64,000 bases of DNA. Source: Glandiceps talaboti (lineage: Eukaryota > Hemichordata > Enteropneusta > Spengelidae). A program made the translations under genes and the position numbers. Below the pieces are notes generated by a model that ran no database searches, was not told the origin of the DNA, and was given only the letters and a program-made list of their open reading frames with translations. The stretch lies in contig NC_135568.1 in assembly GCF_964340395.1 (NCBI RefSeq), forward strand, positions 9,596,776-9,660,775. Direction: 5' to 3'. This document shows, one piece after another, positions 12,846 to 26,224 of this stretch (its first letter is position 1; each line of letters opens with the position of its first letter).

Positions 12846-13685
12846 TACTTTCAAATTGCACCGTCATGAACTGTATGTTACATTGTAATAACTGAGTACA
12901 GAAACAGTTCGAGTGTGTAAAAGAAAGGTTTTGTCGAGTGATAAAACCAATCTTTGCGCATGTCATGGGCATACAACATTGAAAGAAAAATTATCAGAAA
13001 GTAAATTTTAAGAATACTAACCCCCATTTCAAACGAAGTGGGGAACGCACGGAATATCACCCGTTATGTAACTAGTTCTTTCCGATACAATAACATGAGA
13101 CGTACACTCAGTTCTAAATCAAATGTCAAATGTACATTTAATCTTTGGATATGAAATGTCATCATACTCATGAATATTTGTTTTAAGATTCAATGACCGG
13201 GTTCATGTTTTAGTGTCACTAATAAATTCGTGGTGACAATTTCCTTGGGGTGGGGGGGGGGCACTGCCTTCACTTCAGTATGTAACAGCTTCAGTCATAA
13301 TTTAGTACTGTCTATTTTGTTTGTACAGATGAGAGAGTTCCCTGAACATTTACAATTATTCGAAGATTTCAAAGAGAAGACGACCAATCGATATCAACTG
13401 TCATTTTTTTTTCATGGCAATAAGTCTCTCTATATTTAAATTTCATGCTATGGTAGCTTTACAGCAAATGACCGTTTTAAATGTAAATATAAACCTTGTC
13501 AAATCAGGAAAACACAATGTACAGGGTACAAGGATGGACCCTTGTGGGCAAGGAGATTATCTGAACAATCCATAGTGATAACAATGACGACTGAAAAAAG
13601 CACGTACGCTTTCCGATGATCGCGTTGACAGCAGTGGAGTCATTCCTGCGGCACGGGTCACTATTATGAAAGCTACATTATCATC
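12846..13685. other. No gene seen
   Basis: Putative upstream flank of the 13686 exon. No convincing TATA box. G10 at 13252. Confidence 0.4.
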
Positions 13686-13800
13686 ATGTGTGATAAATTT
13701 TTTTTATATTTGATCGTTATTTTCTTGGGTTTAGGCAAGGGTTGTAGTGCGTTTACCGACATCACACTTATGACTGGTCCGTATTCCAATGGTGACGACA
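13686..13800 (+). CDS. Candidate first coding exon of an unidentified secreted protein
   Basis: The ATG at 13686 opens a frame of 38 codons plus one base. It begins MCDKFF, runs through the hydrophobic core LYLIVIFLGLG, and reaches a good signal-peptidase site after KGCSA. The mature start FTDITLMTGPYSNGDD is polar. The frame meets a consensus GTGAGT donor at 13801-13806 (phase 1), exactly where the sequence turns into poly-C and (CATA)n, as expected for intron. The frame stays open through the microsatellite only because (CATA)n has no stop in it. I recognise no family. No downstream exon of matching phase was found, and no TATA box or acceptor is convincing upstream. A chance signal-like frame next to a donor cannot be excluded. 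Confidence 0.38.
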
Positions 13801-13833
13801 GTGAGTCTTTTTGGGATGTTTTGTGTATGTGCG

Positions 13834-14007
13834 CCCCCCCCCCACACACATACATAATACATACATACATACATACATACATACATACATACATGCATGC
13901 ATACATACATACACACACGCATACATACATGCATACATGCATGCATACATACATACATACATACATACATACATACATACATACATACATACAACATACA
14001 TACATAC
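13834..14007. repeat. Poly-C run and (CATA)n array
   Basis: C10 at 13834-13843 followed by CATA repeats with CATG and CACA interruptions. Lies in the putative intron after 13800. Confidence 0.95.
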
Positions 14008-14721
14008 GCGCTTACTGTGCTTTTTGTTTGGTTTTAAACTGGATACGGATAAGAAGAGGAAAAGGAATACCACATATCTATTTACATATTGACAATATAT
14101 TGTAATTTGATAGCATTTATAGCTAATGCATTTTAAACTTGGAGACATTCTAGCTGCAGTCTTAGGACTTTGGTGTCCAACTTTAGTAACAACCTATGCA
14201 TAAAAGATGAATACTGAGAAAAAACAACATAAGCTAGCCTCAGAAGAACGATACTAGATAACAAAACATGATACATGCATATTTATAACCGCTGAGATCC
14301 CCTGGTCCAGGTACGCAAAAGACAAAGATTTGCACGACACAAATACTACCGAGATGGAGCGGGGGCAACTGATCGCCTCAACTCCTACATAAGACCCATA
14401 AGCCTATGGAATTTGTTCCCACACAGCTTACCACAGAGATATCTTTTTCCAACATCAAGCTACCCAAAAAACCACAATATATATTATAGTTTAACTACTA
14501 TCCTATCCTACTCTGGGCTGACGTCTAATTAATATAAAATTTATAAACTCTCTCAGTATTAATATAAAAGGTTAATGTGTTACACTCGAAGCTTTAGACC
14601 AAAATGTCAAATCTTAATAGATTTGTGAGAAAACAAGTACCATCTAAGGTTATTAAATATTTAGAATCTGGTAATATATCGGTGGATGGCTGGATGACTG
14701 GTTGGATGACTAGATGGACAT

Positions 14722-14858
<137 letters not shown>

Positions 14859-15952
14859 TCGAGTTTGTATTCTTAAGATATAGCCTAAGGGCCGAAAACG
14901 TCAGTTATGCAAATGATAAGACATAGTGGGCGTATGGTTTCATATTACGTAAGTGCAAGCAAGCAGCCTAATTTGACAATGAAGTAGAACAGTTCGGTCG
15001 AATGACTGCTATTTAGTTTGGCGTATATTGCTATTTTAACAAACTACCTGATATTTCAATATTTTCAATATTGATTCGATCTCATTGGCCCATGTGATGT
15101 TGCATATTGATGAGTTAGCTGTCATTCTAAATTAAACTTTTATATGAGCATTTGACAACTTGACACAACTACATGTAGTTTGTGACATTCTTACCAAACT
15201 ATACGTGGGTTTTTCAATATCGATATCTCACGAGATTTGACGTGACCATGTTTGATTTCGTGAATTAAAAAGCTGTCAAACGAATGTATACGCGTTGATG
15301 AATATATTGACGTGTGAATGTGTCGTTACCAAGAATCATACTCTCGTATAGATATATTACATTACAGTACCATCGATTTCTACTCTCGTTTTTGAACAGT
15401 TAATATTCAGACTGTGGCGCGACTTTTGGGGCCTATCGTAATCGACGTATTTGACTGTATATTATTGATAACAGAGTGTATAATTGTGTCAAGTTTCTGG
15501 CAATACTTCAATATAATCATGTGTATCACTCAGGGTTTGTGACCAGGTCCAAGCAGCTGGTGACTAATAACAAACCATTGCTATGGTTCACAATATAATA
15601 CCCCATTCATCATTTTACCTCTATTAAAGGAAGGCCACAAACAGCATGGAATGCTATATTATCCAATTGTACAACTGTTTTATCAGATCTGAGTGTACGT
15701 TTTACTACATCCCAAGTCACGACTCTGAATGGATATAAAAATATCAAAGTTTGCGAGGCATGTATCATTTAACATGTCATATATTATCAGTGATGTTTCT
15801 TTAGCTATCTTGATTCTCATCTGTTGGACAGTGAGATGTTTCAAATTGCCATTTTATAGGTTTTACAAAATACGATGGGTACGTAGGAACTAGCAGTTCA
15901 TGTTTGCATACGATTACAATAACCTGTAATATAATATGGGGGAACAGAATAG

Positions 15953-16180
15953 CTAGAATAGAATAGAATAGAATAGAATAGAATAGAATAGATCAGGACA
16001 GAACAGAACAGAACAGCAAGAATAATGTGCTTTAAAATCTGTCTTGATCGGTGTGTCTAGTAACCAACCAATTAGCTGGAAAATTACCTCAGTAATCAAC
16101 CTAGAAGTTGAACCGACAAACTGACTAATTATCTGAGTAACCAACAGACCAACCAACCCACCAACCAACCAACCAACCAG
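15953..16180. repeat. (AATAG)n/(AACAG)n and (CCAA)n simple repeats
   Basis: AATAG units to 15990, then ACAGA variants to 16014. CCAA units at 16144-16179. Confidence 0.9.
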
Positions 16181-17526
16181 ACAGTTAACCAACTCATCAA
16201 CCTTCAAAACAATGGAATACGAAGGCGCAATTGAGCAAATTTACTGAATACAATAAAAGCTTGTTTTTAATATAACAATTACGTATTGGACCGACCGACT
16301 GTCTCTGGCTTTCTCGGTTACTGCACGTAGTATGACAACCTACATGAGCAGCTCACAATGGCAACTCATTTGTCTATCAATCCGATCTTGCAATCAATAA
16401 ATCTCGTTTTCCCTTTTCCGAAAAATAAAAGACACAATATATACCTTTTACACACTAAATAGGCTTACAACATTTCATTCCCGAATTGACATATATGCCA
16501 CCACGCATATTAAAAAAAAGAAGTAGCCTGCTGTCAAAAATTAATCCTTTTGTAAGTTGTAACAGGAGCAAACTGTATATATGACTTGTAGATCATCAAT
16601 GCGGTACTAAGATGTTCTACTTATTTTATGCAAACGGTTGTTACAAGTATTCGTAATGCTTAGTTTCACAAAGTTCTAATGTAGTGTGATTTTATCAAAT
16701 TCACTCCCCAAGGTGGATCCTTCCGTAATGCTATCTACTGTTGAATCCATCAATTTATTAGTGTTTGTCATGGTGACTCTGTTTTGAGATATTAATATTA
16801 TATGAAATAGTGGTGCACTGAACGGATAAATCAAAGGTTACTCGGTAATCTACGTTGATTTTATGAGCACAATCGACCTGGAAAATAACCAATTGACAAG
16901 TCGGAGTAGTATACTAGTAACTAGGTGGTATCTAATCTTGCTTACAGGAACACCTACTTAACATATCTTTAACTCTACCAAACATCAACTTTCAGAAAAC
17001 ATTCGGTTTCCTTGATGATAGCTGTTTTAAATTATAAATTATACATTACTTTCCATGTAATTAATTATTTATGGAAACAACACTGTGTACTTTGCAATCC
17101 CTCTGCTGTGGATGTCATTGAGTCTTTATTGCTTACGTCATAATTTCTTTTCTCTATTACATTTTATTCAAATATTGACTGCTGTATTCATCTAAATTGT
17201 GGACAGGAATAGCTCCCCGACTGTATCACGTTATCCCCATGTAATTTCATTATGCTAGAGCCACATGTCGTTCTCCGTCTATGAATAAGTCCTGTAATTA
17301 ATGGGACCAGCCAGCAAAAACTGTCATAAATGCCGTTTAAATGAGATTTATAATGCGAGGGTGTTTGTCTGAGAGAAGTTGTCACTTTGTCACTCTAGAT
17401 CTCCCACGAATCTCCCATGACTTTGGAAATGCTCCATGGAAACACCGCCCTCGCCCAGCAAATACTCTTTGAACCCAGAACAAAGACAACTAGGTAGGGA
17501 TTGCGCTTAACATATTAACGGGACAG

Positions 17527-17528
<2 letters not shown>

Positions 17529-17576
<48 letters not shown>
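17529..17576. repeat. (GT)24 microsatellite
   Basis: Uninterrupted GT dinucleotides. Confidence 0.97.
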
Positions 17577-17578
<2 letters not shown>

Positions 17579-20205
17579 ATGTAGAACCCCCTCCATTTAT
17601 ATCACTGTGACATTAAAACATTGTTATTTCCTGACGAGTAGCTGATCTTCCTAGACTACAATTTGTTGTTGATCTTATATTCCTGGCGCCATTGCAACAA
17701 GTCCAGATTAACACCTAACCTGAGATTATCCAGTAACTAATAAGGGTTTTAGTTAAGCTACTGAACGTCCATATAACTGTGAGCATTTCGTTCAACATCA
17801 TACAATTTTAATATTCAAATATTGGAATCTGTGACGATCCTGACCAGTGGGTTGTAACACGTCAGTGAGATGTCATATGGTAATTAATATTGTTAATCAA
17901 AGCAGCTTGGAGTGTTGGAGGCTTAACCTTTTGACATTTCTGCTTCGTTCTCTTTGTCTTGCCAGTGTAAGATTACCTTTATTTGTTGCATTTATGCAGC
18001 AGACCTCTAGGTCCAAACCAGGGGAAAATTGGAAAAACGCTTTTATGCATTGCCACGGAGGTAGATCTGCTTGTTATGTACGTTAATGCTAACCATAACA
18101 ATGGCAATACCATATAATATCCAATGCTGAAACCTTCCTTAAATAAAAGAACATTTCTCCATAAACTACATAAGACAAATCGTTACCTGTGGTATCACTA
18201 ACAAGACAACAAACTTAGCGAAAGAACGAGAATATATTCAATTAAAAGAGCTAACTAAATTAAAACAGTTTGTGTAGCTATATGTTTGCTATATAGTAAG
18301 CACTAGCAACAAATATTTGCCTAAAATACAAAGCAAAATATTCAAATTTACTGTTATCAATGTAAAGATATTTCAGGAGAGAAGGAGTAAAAAAGAGACT
18401 AGTCAAATAGCCAAACTATGTACTAACAATTCAGCCTCAAATATCATAAGAACACATAATCAAATTGCGAGTAACAGCAATGGTTTTCTTTCTACTTGGC
18501 AACAGGTCTGTATAGTAAAAATCTGTATGTTACGGTTATTAGGTGTGTAAACAACGCGATAATGTACTGTTATATTAGCCAAATTTACACAATCGCAAAA
18601 TGTCTACTTGCAACAGCCGTTTAAAATTGTATCAACACTGAATAATAAACAACGGATTTTCGACCCAACCTACCTAAAGTCCAGCCCTACTTCTATCTGT
18701 CATCCATAAAACAGAAGCTATAGGATTACAGCGGGATATCGTGGGCTGACTTCTCCTAGTTCAGTCATGGAATATCAATTTGTAATATCTTCTTCCGTGT
18801 CAGATACAAAAACGACCAAATTCGATGACAAAAACGATGTTTCGGTCGATGATTCTTATATTAGATTGTGAAATACTGAACATCTCAACTTTAAGCTGAT
18901 AAACTTAGTCAAATGTATTATTCTCTTGCGATTTGAGAATTTTATAGTTGTTGTATGAAATGACTGTGTTAAATAACGTAAACGTGACTGGGACTAAATC
19001 ATATATATCGAGACACATTTAAAGAAATCCGATTTGAAAACCATCAGGATAACGATAAACAGGTCATCTCATCAAACCCATCAAATATGAAAGTAAGATC
19101 ATTTAATATTGTATTACACTGTAAAAAGGAACTTCCTGCAGTATAATGAAAGTACTATTTCCCTCGTCTCAAACTAGTAATACATTTGCTTTTTCTCTCT
19201 TTGTTTATGGAACCAAACTGTCGAACAGGATATTGAAAGATGGAGTTTGACAAGTTCCAGTATGATTAATGATTTTTTAAAAATGATATCCTTCATTTAG
19301 CTTTACGGCAAAAGTATAGGGAGAGATGGTCATTCACTGCTCTACGACTCGTAGTCCTCGCAATACGGGCTTAAGTAACGTTTCATGAAGACTGAAAAGA
19401 CTGTTATTTCAAGAAAATATTTGCGTGATCAATGTTTCTCGGTGAAGGCGTTCCGTTGTGCTTTTTTTTCTCGATGGATTTTATTTGAACTAATACAAAG
19501 GCGAGGTCGTAATTTTCGCGGTTAAGAACATGCGTGAGATCTAAAGAGGCGATGGAAAGTTACATAAAAATGAAAACATACAAATACTTTCTAAGTTACC
19601 GTCCCTATTCTAACAAATAACCTACGATCGATTATGATTACAGGCAAAAAAATAATAATCAGAATTACGCGTTGAAATTAAATGGGAAAGTATTCCACAA
19701 CTTATAAAACAAACATACCTTATCATTGTAGTGCATTCAAGTAATGGCTGGCAAATTTACAGCTTCTTTCCCGCCATATTCATTAGAAGATCGATTCGTT
19801 ACTGGCCCTTCTAACAGTCTGTCTGTGTCCTATGTTTACTTATGTTCATACGTCACAGACTCCATGACAACTGGTCTTATAAAATATGTATATACGGAGA
19901 GAATATATGATTAGGATAAAAATAGACATTAATGAAACCCCTCTTTGTGGTTACATATACTTTCAAATTGTACCAATTATATAACAGGCATAGCCAATGA
20001 ATTAATTTTTATTGTGCATCCCTATTGTAGACCATTCACAATGTAATCGTGATTAGAAAACATATTAACAATTTTACAGTAGCTACTCGGTGTCTTGATA
20101 ATGTCCAAATGATTACAGGTAGCTACATGCCTAATGTATTTCGTTTCGATTTATCTATCAGTGGAACCCACCCACACAGTATTTCACAAGATAAAGGCTG
20201 TGTTA

Positions 20206-20634
20206 TTAAAGGGGAGCGCCACTCCAGCATTTACATAAACTTTGGGTTCATTTAACGATTTTACATCACTTATAAATTTCGCTGGGTTGCCAGAAAACGT
20301 CAAATTGAAACGCCCTTTTCACTACTATTGTTCTTTCATTAGTACAGTAGTAGTTTAATCATGGGTCTCAGGAGACATACACATTTATTAGATGAACAAA
20401 GCATGTTCATTACTATTAATCTGAAGGAAATGGGCACATCCAATGTTCATTACCCGATCTAATAAGGCAACAGCGTAACACTGAAAGATCAATATAGGTG
20501 AAAAGAAGTTATTATATATTTCTTAGTAATCGAACATAAATTTATATAATAGAAATTGTGAAATGGCTTTCCAAAATCCAAAGTTTATGAAAATATCTTT
20601 CTTTCCCGGAGTGGAGTGGCCCTCCCTTTTAAAA
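20206..20634. mobile_element. MITE with 'AGGGG...CACTCC' inverted ends
   Basis: The left end AAAGGGGAGCGCCACTCC... with ACATAAACTTTGG is mirrored at 20579-20634 by CCAAAGTTTATG...GGAGTGGCCCTCCCTTTT. Both ends abut TTAA, which hints at TTAA target choice as in piggyBac-type elements. There is no coding capacity. A diverged relative starts at 22757. Confidence 0.68.
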
Positions 20635-20660
20635 TGATATAATTGTAGATGTTGTGTACC

Positions 20661-20995
20661 TTAAAGCAGCCATATACATGAGGATTGGGTTTTTATTTTG
20701 GATGTTTAACTTATAAAACAATTATATCATGGTTTCCTACTTGAAAAATCAATGTAAACCACTATAGACCAAGGCTGTATTGGTAACACAACACGTGGCA
20801 ATAAAGCTGTACAAAATATGTGAAAAGTTCGTTATTGTACGTACAATAACAAACATTTGTTTTATTAATCTTCTTCAGTTTATTGAGTTACATACACAGA
20901 TAGGCAAATTTTGTTTAACAAAAAATGTTTCAAATAGGAAACCATAATAAAATTGTTTTATAAATTAAAAATCCACGTTCTGGGAACACTGTGTG
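20661..20995. mobile_element. MITE, TTAAAG family, full copy
   Basis: Arms at about 20690-20748 (TTATAAAACAATTATATCAT, GGTTTCCTACTTGAAA) and 20924-20975 (reverse complement with a few changes). It begins TTAAAGCAGCC and lies 26 bases from the preceding MITE. An internal perfect 20-bp palindrome GTTATTGTACGTACAATAAC sits near 20831. A half copy is at 5906. Confidence 0.65.
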
Positions 20996-21255
20996 TAACT
21001 CAATGTTTTGTGTTGTTCGCACTTCTTTTATTTTGAGTATTATTAATCGAAACATGATGGTGAATCACGTCTAGCTGCTGGCAGAGTTCTAACCTGGTAT
21101 GCTATATTAAACCAAGCACTACGTGTAACAAGGGTATTACTTTTATGATTAAGACAACCAACAATATCTTGGCTGAATGTTGCTTGATATAAATTATTAG
21201 ATACTGCACAATTCAATTAGAGGTCTATTGCATATATAAATAGTATAGTGATAAA

Positions 21256-21410
21256 TTGAAATCGTGACTCATTGGGGGCGCTGATTTTTGGGTGCGGACC
21301 CAAATTATTAATTTGATTGGATATATTGAAACATACCATGTGTACCGCTATACAAATATATTTACTCACAGGTTATTCAATACTTGCAGGGTGTATATTA
21401 TGATTAATCC
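21256..21410. mobile_element. Second copy of the 9087 foldback family
   Basis: Contains GGGTGCGGACCCAAATT, GATTGGAT, ACCGCTATACAAATATATTT and TATTCAATACTTGCAGGGTG. Each matches the element at 9087-9262 in the same order. The inverted left part is eroded. Confidence 0.48.
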
Positions 21411-22126
21411 ATTATATATAACGAAACACTGCTAGTGATGCTTTAAAGTGTTACAGTACTATAAATAACACAATGTACTATACATTACACAATGCCACGA
21501 TCTGTTGGATAATATGAATTATCACATAAGCGCGTGCATATCTTCTACTGTGTTACGTCAAACAGGGCAGATCAAAAACGCATACCACCCCTGTTCTACC
21601 GAACTTTTTTCTCAACTGTTCGAGTGTTCCTGCTATGCTACGATTAAGTTGTCGTAATAATTATGTACTTTCAAACCGTAAATGCACACAATACTTTACA
21701 TACATCATTGGGTGGCATGAGTCCGATACGTAGAGGTACTCTTATTTTTATTGAACAGAATTTATTCTATCTAAAAATCATGTAGATTATCGATAACAAT
21801 TTGTATGTAGCCTGCAGTGTAGTGTAGGCTCTCAGCTGGTACGATTTTCCGTCGAGCTCAAAGCTCCGAACGTAATCCAGAGCTAATATAATTAAAATGT
21901 TGGAACAAAAGTCACATTCTGACAACGTTTACCTATGTTTAAAGCTAAATTTGATATAACATGTACATCGCTAGGTTACAACGGATAATTTTGGTCGAGA
22001 AACCATTTGCATAGCCATCGGACGCCATTTTTGATACGCGATGAAGAATAAAGTGCGATGAAACGATGCAGCATTCGTAAAATTCGATTCGAAATGGAGG
22101 AAAAATGTGGAAAACTTAATTATGTG

Positions 22127-22297
22127 ATAAATATATAATCCCATGAAACCAATGTTAGTTTTACGTCATACTGCACCTCGTATGATTCCGTGGACTACAA
22201 ATTCTCGCCTACCGGCTCGAATTTGTATTAGTCTACAGAATCATACTCGGAGCAGTATGACGTAAAAACTAACATTTATTTCATTGAATTACATATA
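22127..22297. mobile_element. Small hairpin MITE
   Basis: Arms of about 80 bases meet near 22211. They share CAATGTTAGTTTTACGTCAT / ACGTCATACTGC and GTATGATTC, with only scattered mismatches. The match fades outward through AT-rich ends. There is no coding potential. Confidence 0.7.
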
Positions 22298-22353
22298 AAC
22301 ATCAGTTACCAGGTATTTGTGTATAGTTAGTTATATATACATATATATAGTTA

Positions 22354-22357
22354 TACA

Positions 22358-22388
<31 letters not shown>

Positions 22389-22451
22389 GGTACATACATA
22401 CATAGTAACATACATACATACATACATACATACATACATACATACATACAT
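22354..22451. repeat. (CATA)n microsatellite
   Basis: Two CATA blocks separated by ATGGTACATACATACATAGT. Lies just after the hairpin MITE at 22127. Confidence 0.95.
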
Positions 22452-22756
22452 TCATGCCTACTTTAATTAAAGTGACGGGATCCACACTAGAAAAGTTTGT
22501 TCTATCTGAGTAAATAACGTACGTAATTCTACTTTAAGTTGTACGTCATTATTAGTGGCCAGAATATTAGTGGCGTAGAGTTTACGAAAAGTAAATTATA
22601 GGATATTAAATTATGTATAATGTTTGTCAGGTTGACACAGAAAATGTAGAAAATGGTTATAATTATCCTCCCACTTCATAGGATAATTTGACATCAATGT
22701 GATGCTGTGGATTGGGCTTTAAAGAAGTATTCGTTTTGCTGAAAACAATAATTGTG

Positions 22757-23010
22757 TCTTAACGGGGAACAACACTCCAGGAAATAAGGGCACATTAATA
22801 AACTTGAGTTCTCAAGAATCATTTTAGGATTTAATATCACGTAAATTTCGCGCCATATCCAAGAAACACAATTTTTGTAAGCTGTTTTGTGAAGTGATGC
22901 TTCATGGGTTTCACCAGTAATACATATGTATGAGATGTACACTGAATATTCACGACTCCTAAATGCTTATTACCTTCACATGAATATTCATTCATCATCT
23001 AGTAATAAGT
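22757..23010. mobile_element. Diverged copy of the 20206 MITE family
   Basis: Starts TTAACGGGGAACAACACTCC. It then matches 20230-20300 in order: ATAAACTT...GTTC, ATTTTA...ATCAC and GTAAATTTCGC. No mirrored right end was found, so it is truncated or eroded. Confidence 0.45.
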
Positions 23011-24480
23011 ACGTGCGCTGATACCCATCAGGCAATACTGGACAACTGTAAGAACAATGGAGGTGACAAAAAGTTTCACTTTTGTCACAGACAACTAAAA
23101 CGCAGATTGGCAACAAGCCTTCTCCCATTGTTCGATCATAGCCTAGGGTAAACATTACTCTATTGCCATGGAAATAACTTTCCAACATGTGAATCTGCCC
23201 GAATTCAATATAGTCTTGCATGAATCAACAAACCACACAATACTCATTACCAATCTGTCTTATTAGTTGTCTGTGATTTTGTGTACGTGTTTCTTGGCAA
23301 TCATAAGAAATTAATGTGGCGCTCTAAATGCTGAAATGACTCTCAAGAACCATGAAAATACCTTTATTTCTCGGGGTTTGCTACTTTAAATTGGAATATG
23401 TAACATTCAATTGGTTTCTACTACCAACCTGTAGCTTTCGTATCTGTAATACGTTAAGGCAGTGCAATGACATTGTACATAGCGCGCTCAAGTCTAATCT
23501 TTACATCAAATATCTGACAATATCACGTGCACGTCCATTTTAAGGTAAGTGTTCTTTATAATTAAGCAATTTGTTAGCTCTTTAACCAAATCCCACTACC
23601 ACAGAAAGGAAATGCCAAAATTGGCGCCGTCTGTCTCCTCAGAACCATACCTATCGTGTATGCGATATACAGAACTGACATATCAAAGGACTCGCTAACA
23701 TTAAATCATACAATTTATAGTGGCACATTAGTCCTAAATGTCGCAACTATGAGAGGAATGATAGAACTAGATGTAAGGTATTTTATTCAGTGAACCGTTA
23801 TTCTTATTACACAAATAGAGAGAAAAAATACAGACGTCAATGTTGCATGTCATATAAAATATATATCTACTAATCAATTTATTCTGCCCCATTCCAATCG
23901 TAAATTCTCGTGATGTAGCGTATTAGTGGTACTTGGTTGTTGCCTCAAAACTTCACATTATGCTTGCAAACTTTCTACTGTTATTGCATACTTACGTAGT
24001 TTCATTATTAGCGCTGGCGATCACTGGCTTTAACTATGCTCTGAAGTCTACGAACGTGATTAACGCGATTGACACCATTCTTTTCAATATGAAAATTGCC
24101 GAATCTGATTCTTCAAAAAAATGACTATATATATTAATGCTATGTGGGGATTCAAGGTATCATTGTTACCTCTCGGTTTTTAATTAAGTTTTATGTTGGA
24201 TTTATTAATTTAAACATACTGCTGGAAAAGATTACCTAATACCTTTACTTGTGCAGAAGTCTTTTGTATATTTTTATTGTAAGAAATGGTCATTTTTAAA
24301 ATATAAATATCTCTTAAAATTGACTTAAAATGTAACAAAAGCCATGCGTTAATGCTGGCTTAAGGTACAGAAGCCCACAGGTGCGAAGCGATGCTGGGTG
24401 TGGGCGGCTAAGGGGATAGCAGTGGACTGCCCTGACAGTTCCACAATGATGTGATAGCACACGTGCAACATAGATCTATC
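23011..24480. other. No gene confirmed
   Basis: The minus-strand frame at 22988-23221 (starts MQDYIEFGQIHMLE) overlaps a truncated MITE and has no splice context. A frame from the ATG at 23960 has a hydrophobic start (MLANFLLLLHTYVVSLLALA) but no other support. Confidence 0.35.
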
Positions 24481-24570
24481 ACATAGCACCACAGCCCTGT
24501 CACATAGCAACACAGCCTTGACACATAGCAACACAGCTCTGTCACATAGCAACATAGCCCTGTCACATAG
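24481..24570. repeat. 21-bp minisatellite, four units
   Basis: Units start at 24481, 24502, 24523 and 24544 with consensus ACATAGCAACACAGCCCTGT plus C. As 21 is divisible by 3, both minus-strand frames show a repeating heptapeptide (LLCDRAV type). No other sign of coding. Confidence 0.9.
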
Positions 24571-25689
24571 TCCTTAACATGAACAGAAATCTGTAGTACT
24601 GCGTGATGTGTCTTTTGAGTTTTTTCCATGAGCAAATCCCAGCCCAAAATCAAGAAAAGGAAGAAACGTTAAACAAGATAGTGCCAGATAGACAGCAAAA
24701 CAAGTATAAAGATATCATCCATCTGCACCTCCAAATGAATATCCTATAAGATCATCGACATGTTAATCCAACATCAAGTAATTATTATGCCTCACGACAC
24801 ATGCAGTCAATCTCCTAACCAAGGTTTTCTACTGTATAGTGAAAAAGATCTGAATTTGAGTGACTGCAGCATATATATCATGCCACATGGTTTAATTCAA
24901 TGCTATTCTGGGCTGATCAAGTACTATTTTATTACCTGATTGTCTGTATTCGTGACGAACGCCACACACTCAATAACGGGATACAAAGAAAAGTTATGAA
25001 TATAAATTAAGGGCAGTAGACGCTGGTTTGGTTTCTATTGAATATGGTGTCAAAAAGATAGACAATTAGCCATCGTTACAATTAAATGAGCATTTGTCTT
25101 TTCGCACCAATAACGATTAAATACCAGAGGTGAATAAATCAACATTCTCATAGCATTTTGTCAAAGCACTTATCCAAAAGGTGTATTAATCGTGGTGTAT
25201 CAATTTGGTATTTCTTTTTTTCTGAATCTATGACGTAAACATTACGTAATCGGAAACTACTATTGCTACAATGTGACATGGTAAAATAGGTGGGAGGTTT
25301 ACCACTTGCATATATAAGATTTAAAACAAACAGTATTTGATGGTGGCATTCTCCTCCCCCCATCCCAACATGAATAAGCATCTGTCTGTTTGGCGTATAA
25401 AAAGATTGTCAACTCATTCTTGTTTGCTTTCACAACAATTTAGGATAAGGGGTGTTCATTCACTATGCTTTATCAATATACGCTTGCGAGTCAAACTCAA
25501 GTCCACTAACAAAGGGGTAATAACATGAGTTGTGTTGGCCTTGGTAGATATATAGTAGTACATTAGAAACAAGGATGTCATATGCTGGACTTTCAACATT
25601 TAATGTAGTGCAAACTATATCCTTCGGATCAAAGGTAAAATGCACCTCAGGGACCAAATTTCACTGAAATCATAGTAACTATTATTGAA

Positions 25690-25850
25690 AGCTCTCAAAC
25701 CTTGGCCATATGACAATTGCTCGAGGTTCTTTTGAAATAATAAAAGAACTGCTCATGTTCACCATCTTGTGGTTTCAACGATATTAATCGTATTCGATTT
25801 TTCCCATACAATTAACACAGTGGCCATGTTCAATTACAGCGTGCTCAATT
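25690..25850. repeat. Dispersed repeat block I, copy 1
   Basis: Shares TTCTTTTGAAATAATAAAA, GTTCACCATCTTGT and AGTGGCCATGTT, in that order, with copies near 34580, 48800 and 50480. Strongly diverged. Confidence 0.4.
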
Positions 25851-26224
25851 TTGATATGATTATTGCAACAATTTCAAAAACTTTGTGCCGTGATCACTGA
25901 ATTGTTTTCTTTATTTAACTAAGGATGGGTTCAAGTTTTCAAAGTAACAGCAAACGTTTAATTCTGTTATCTCCCACACACATACAATGGTAAAGATGGT
26001 GTTTTCTCAATGGACTTCAGACTTGGTTTATGCAAATAAACACTAGATTCAAAATATCGAATTCTACGCCAACAAACATTGACTCTGTTGTTTTCATTCA
26101 TGTTAGCTCGTTGCAATATGTCATTACCACGTGTGATGAGATGAAATGGTAACGATCGACCAGTTACTTTAGAAAAAAGCATTTTGTGAGCACATTGCGT
26201 GATTCCTCTTTTATGATTTGATCG

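Noticed and set aside
13673-14148. Overlapping Cys-Met-Tyr and Ile-His-Thr frames
   Set aside because: Translations of (CATA)n. Only the first 115 bases of one frame (13686-13800) are kept as an exon candidate.
22988-23221. Minus-strand frame resembling a protein segment
   Set aside because: TTG or late start context, no splice sites, overlaps the edge of a truncated MITE; no recognised domain.
24481-24570. CRISPR-like direct repeats
   Set aside because: Units are contiguous with no spacers; animal minisatellite.
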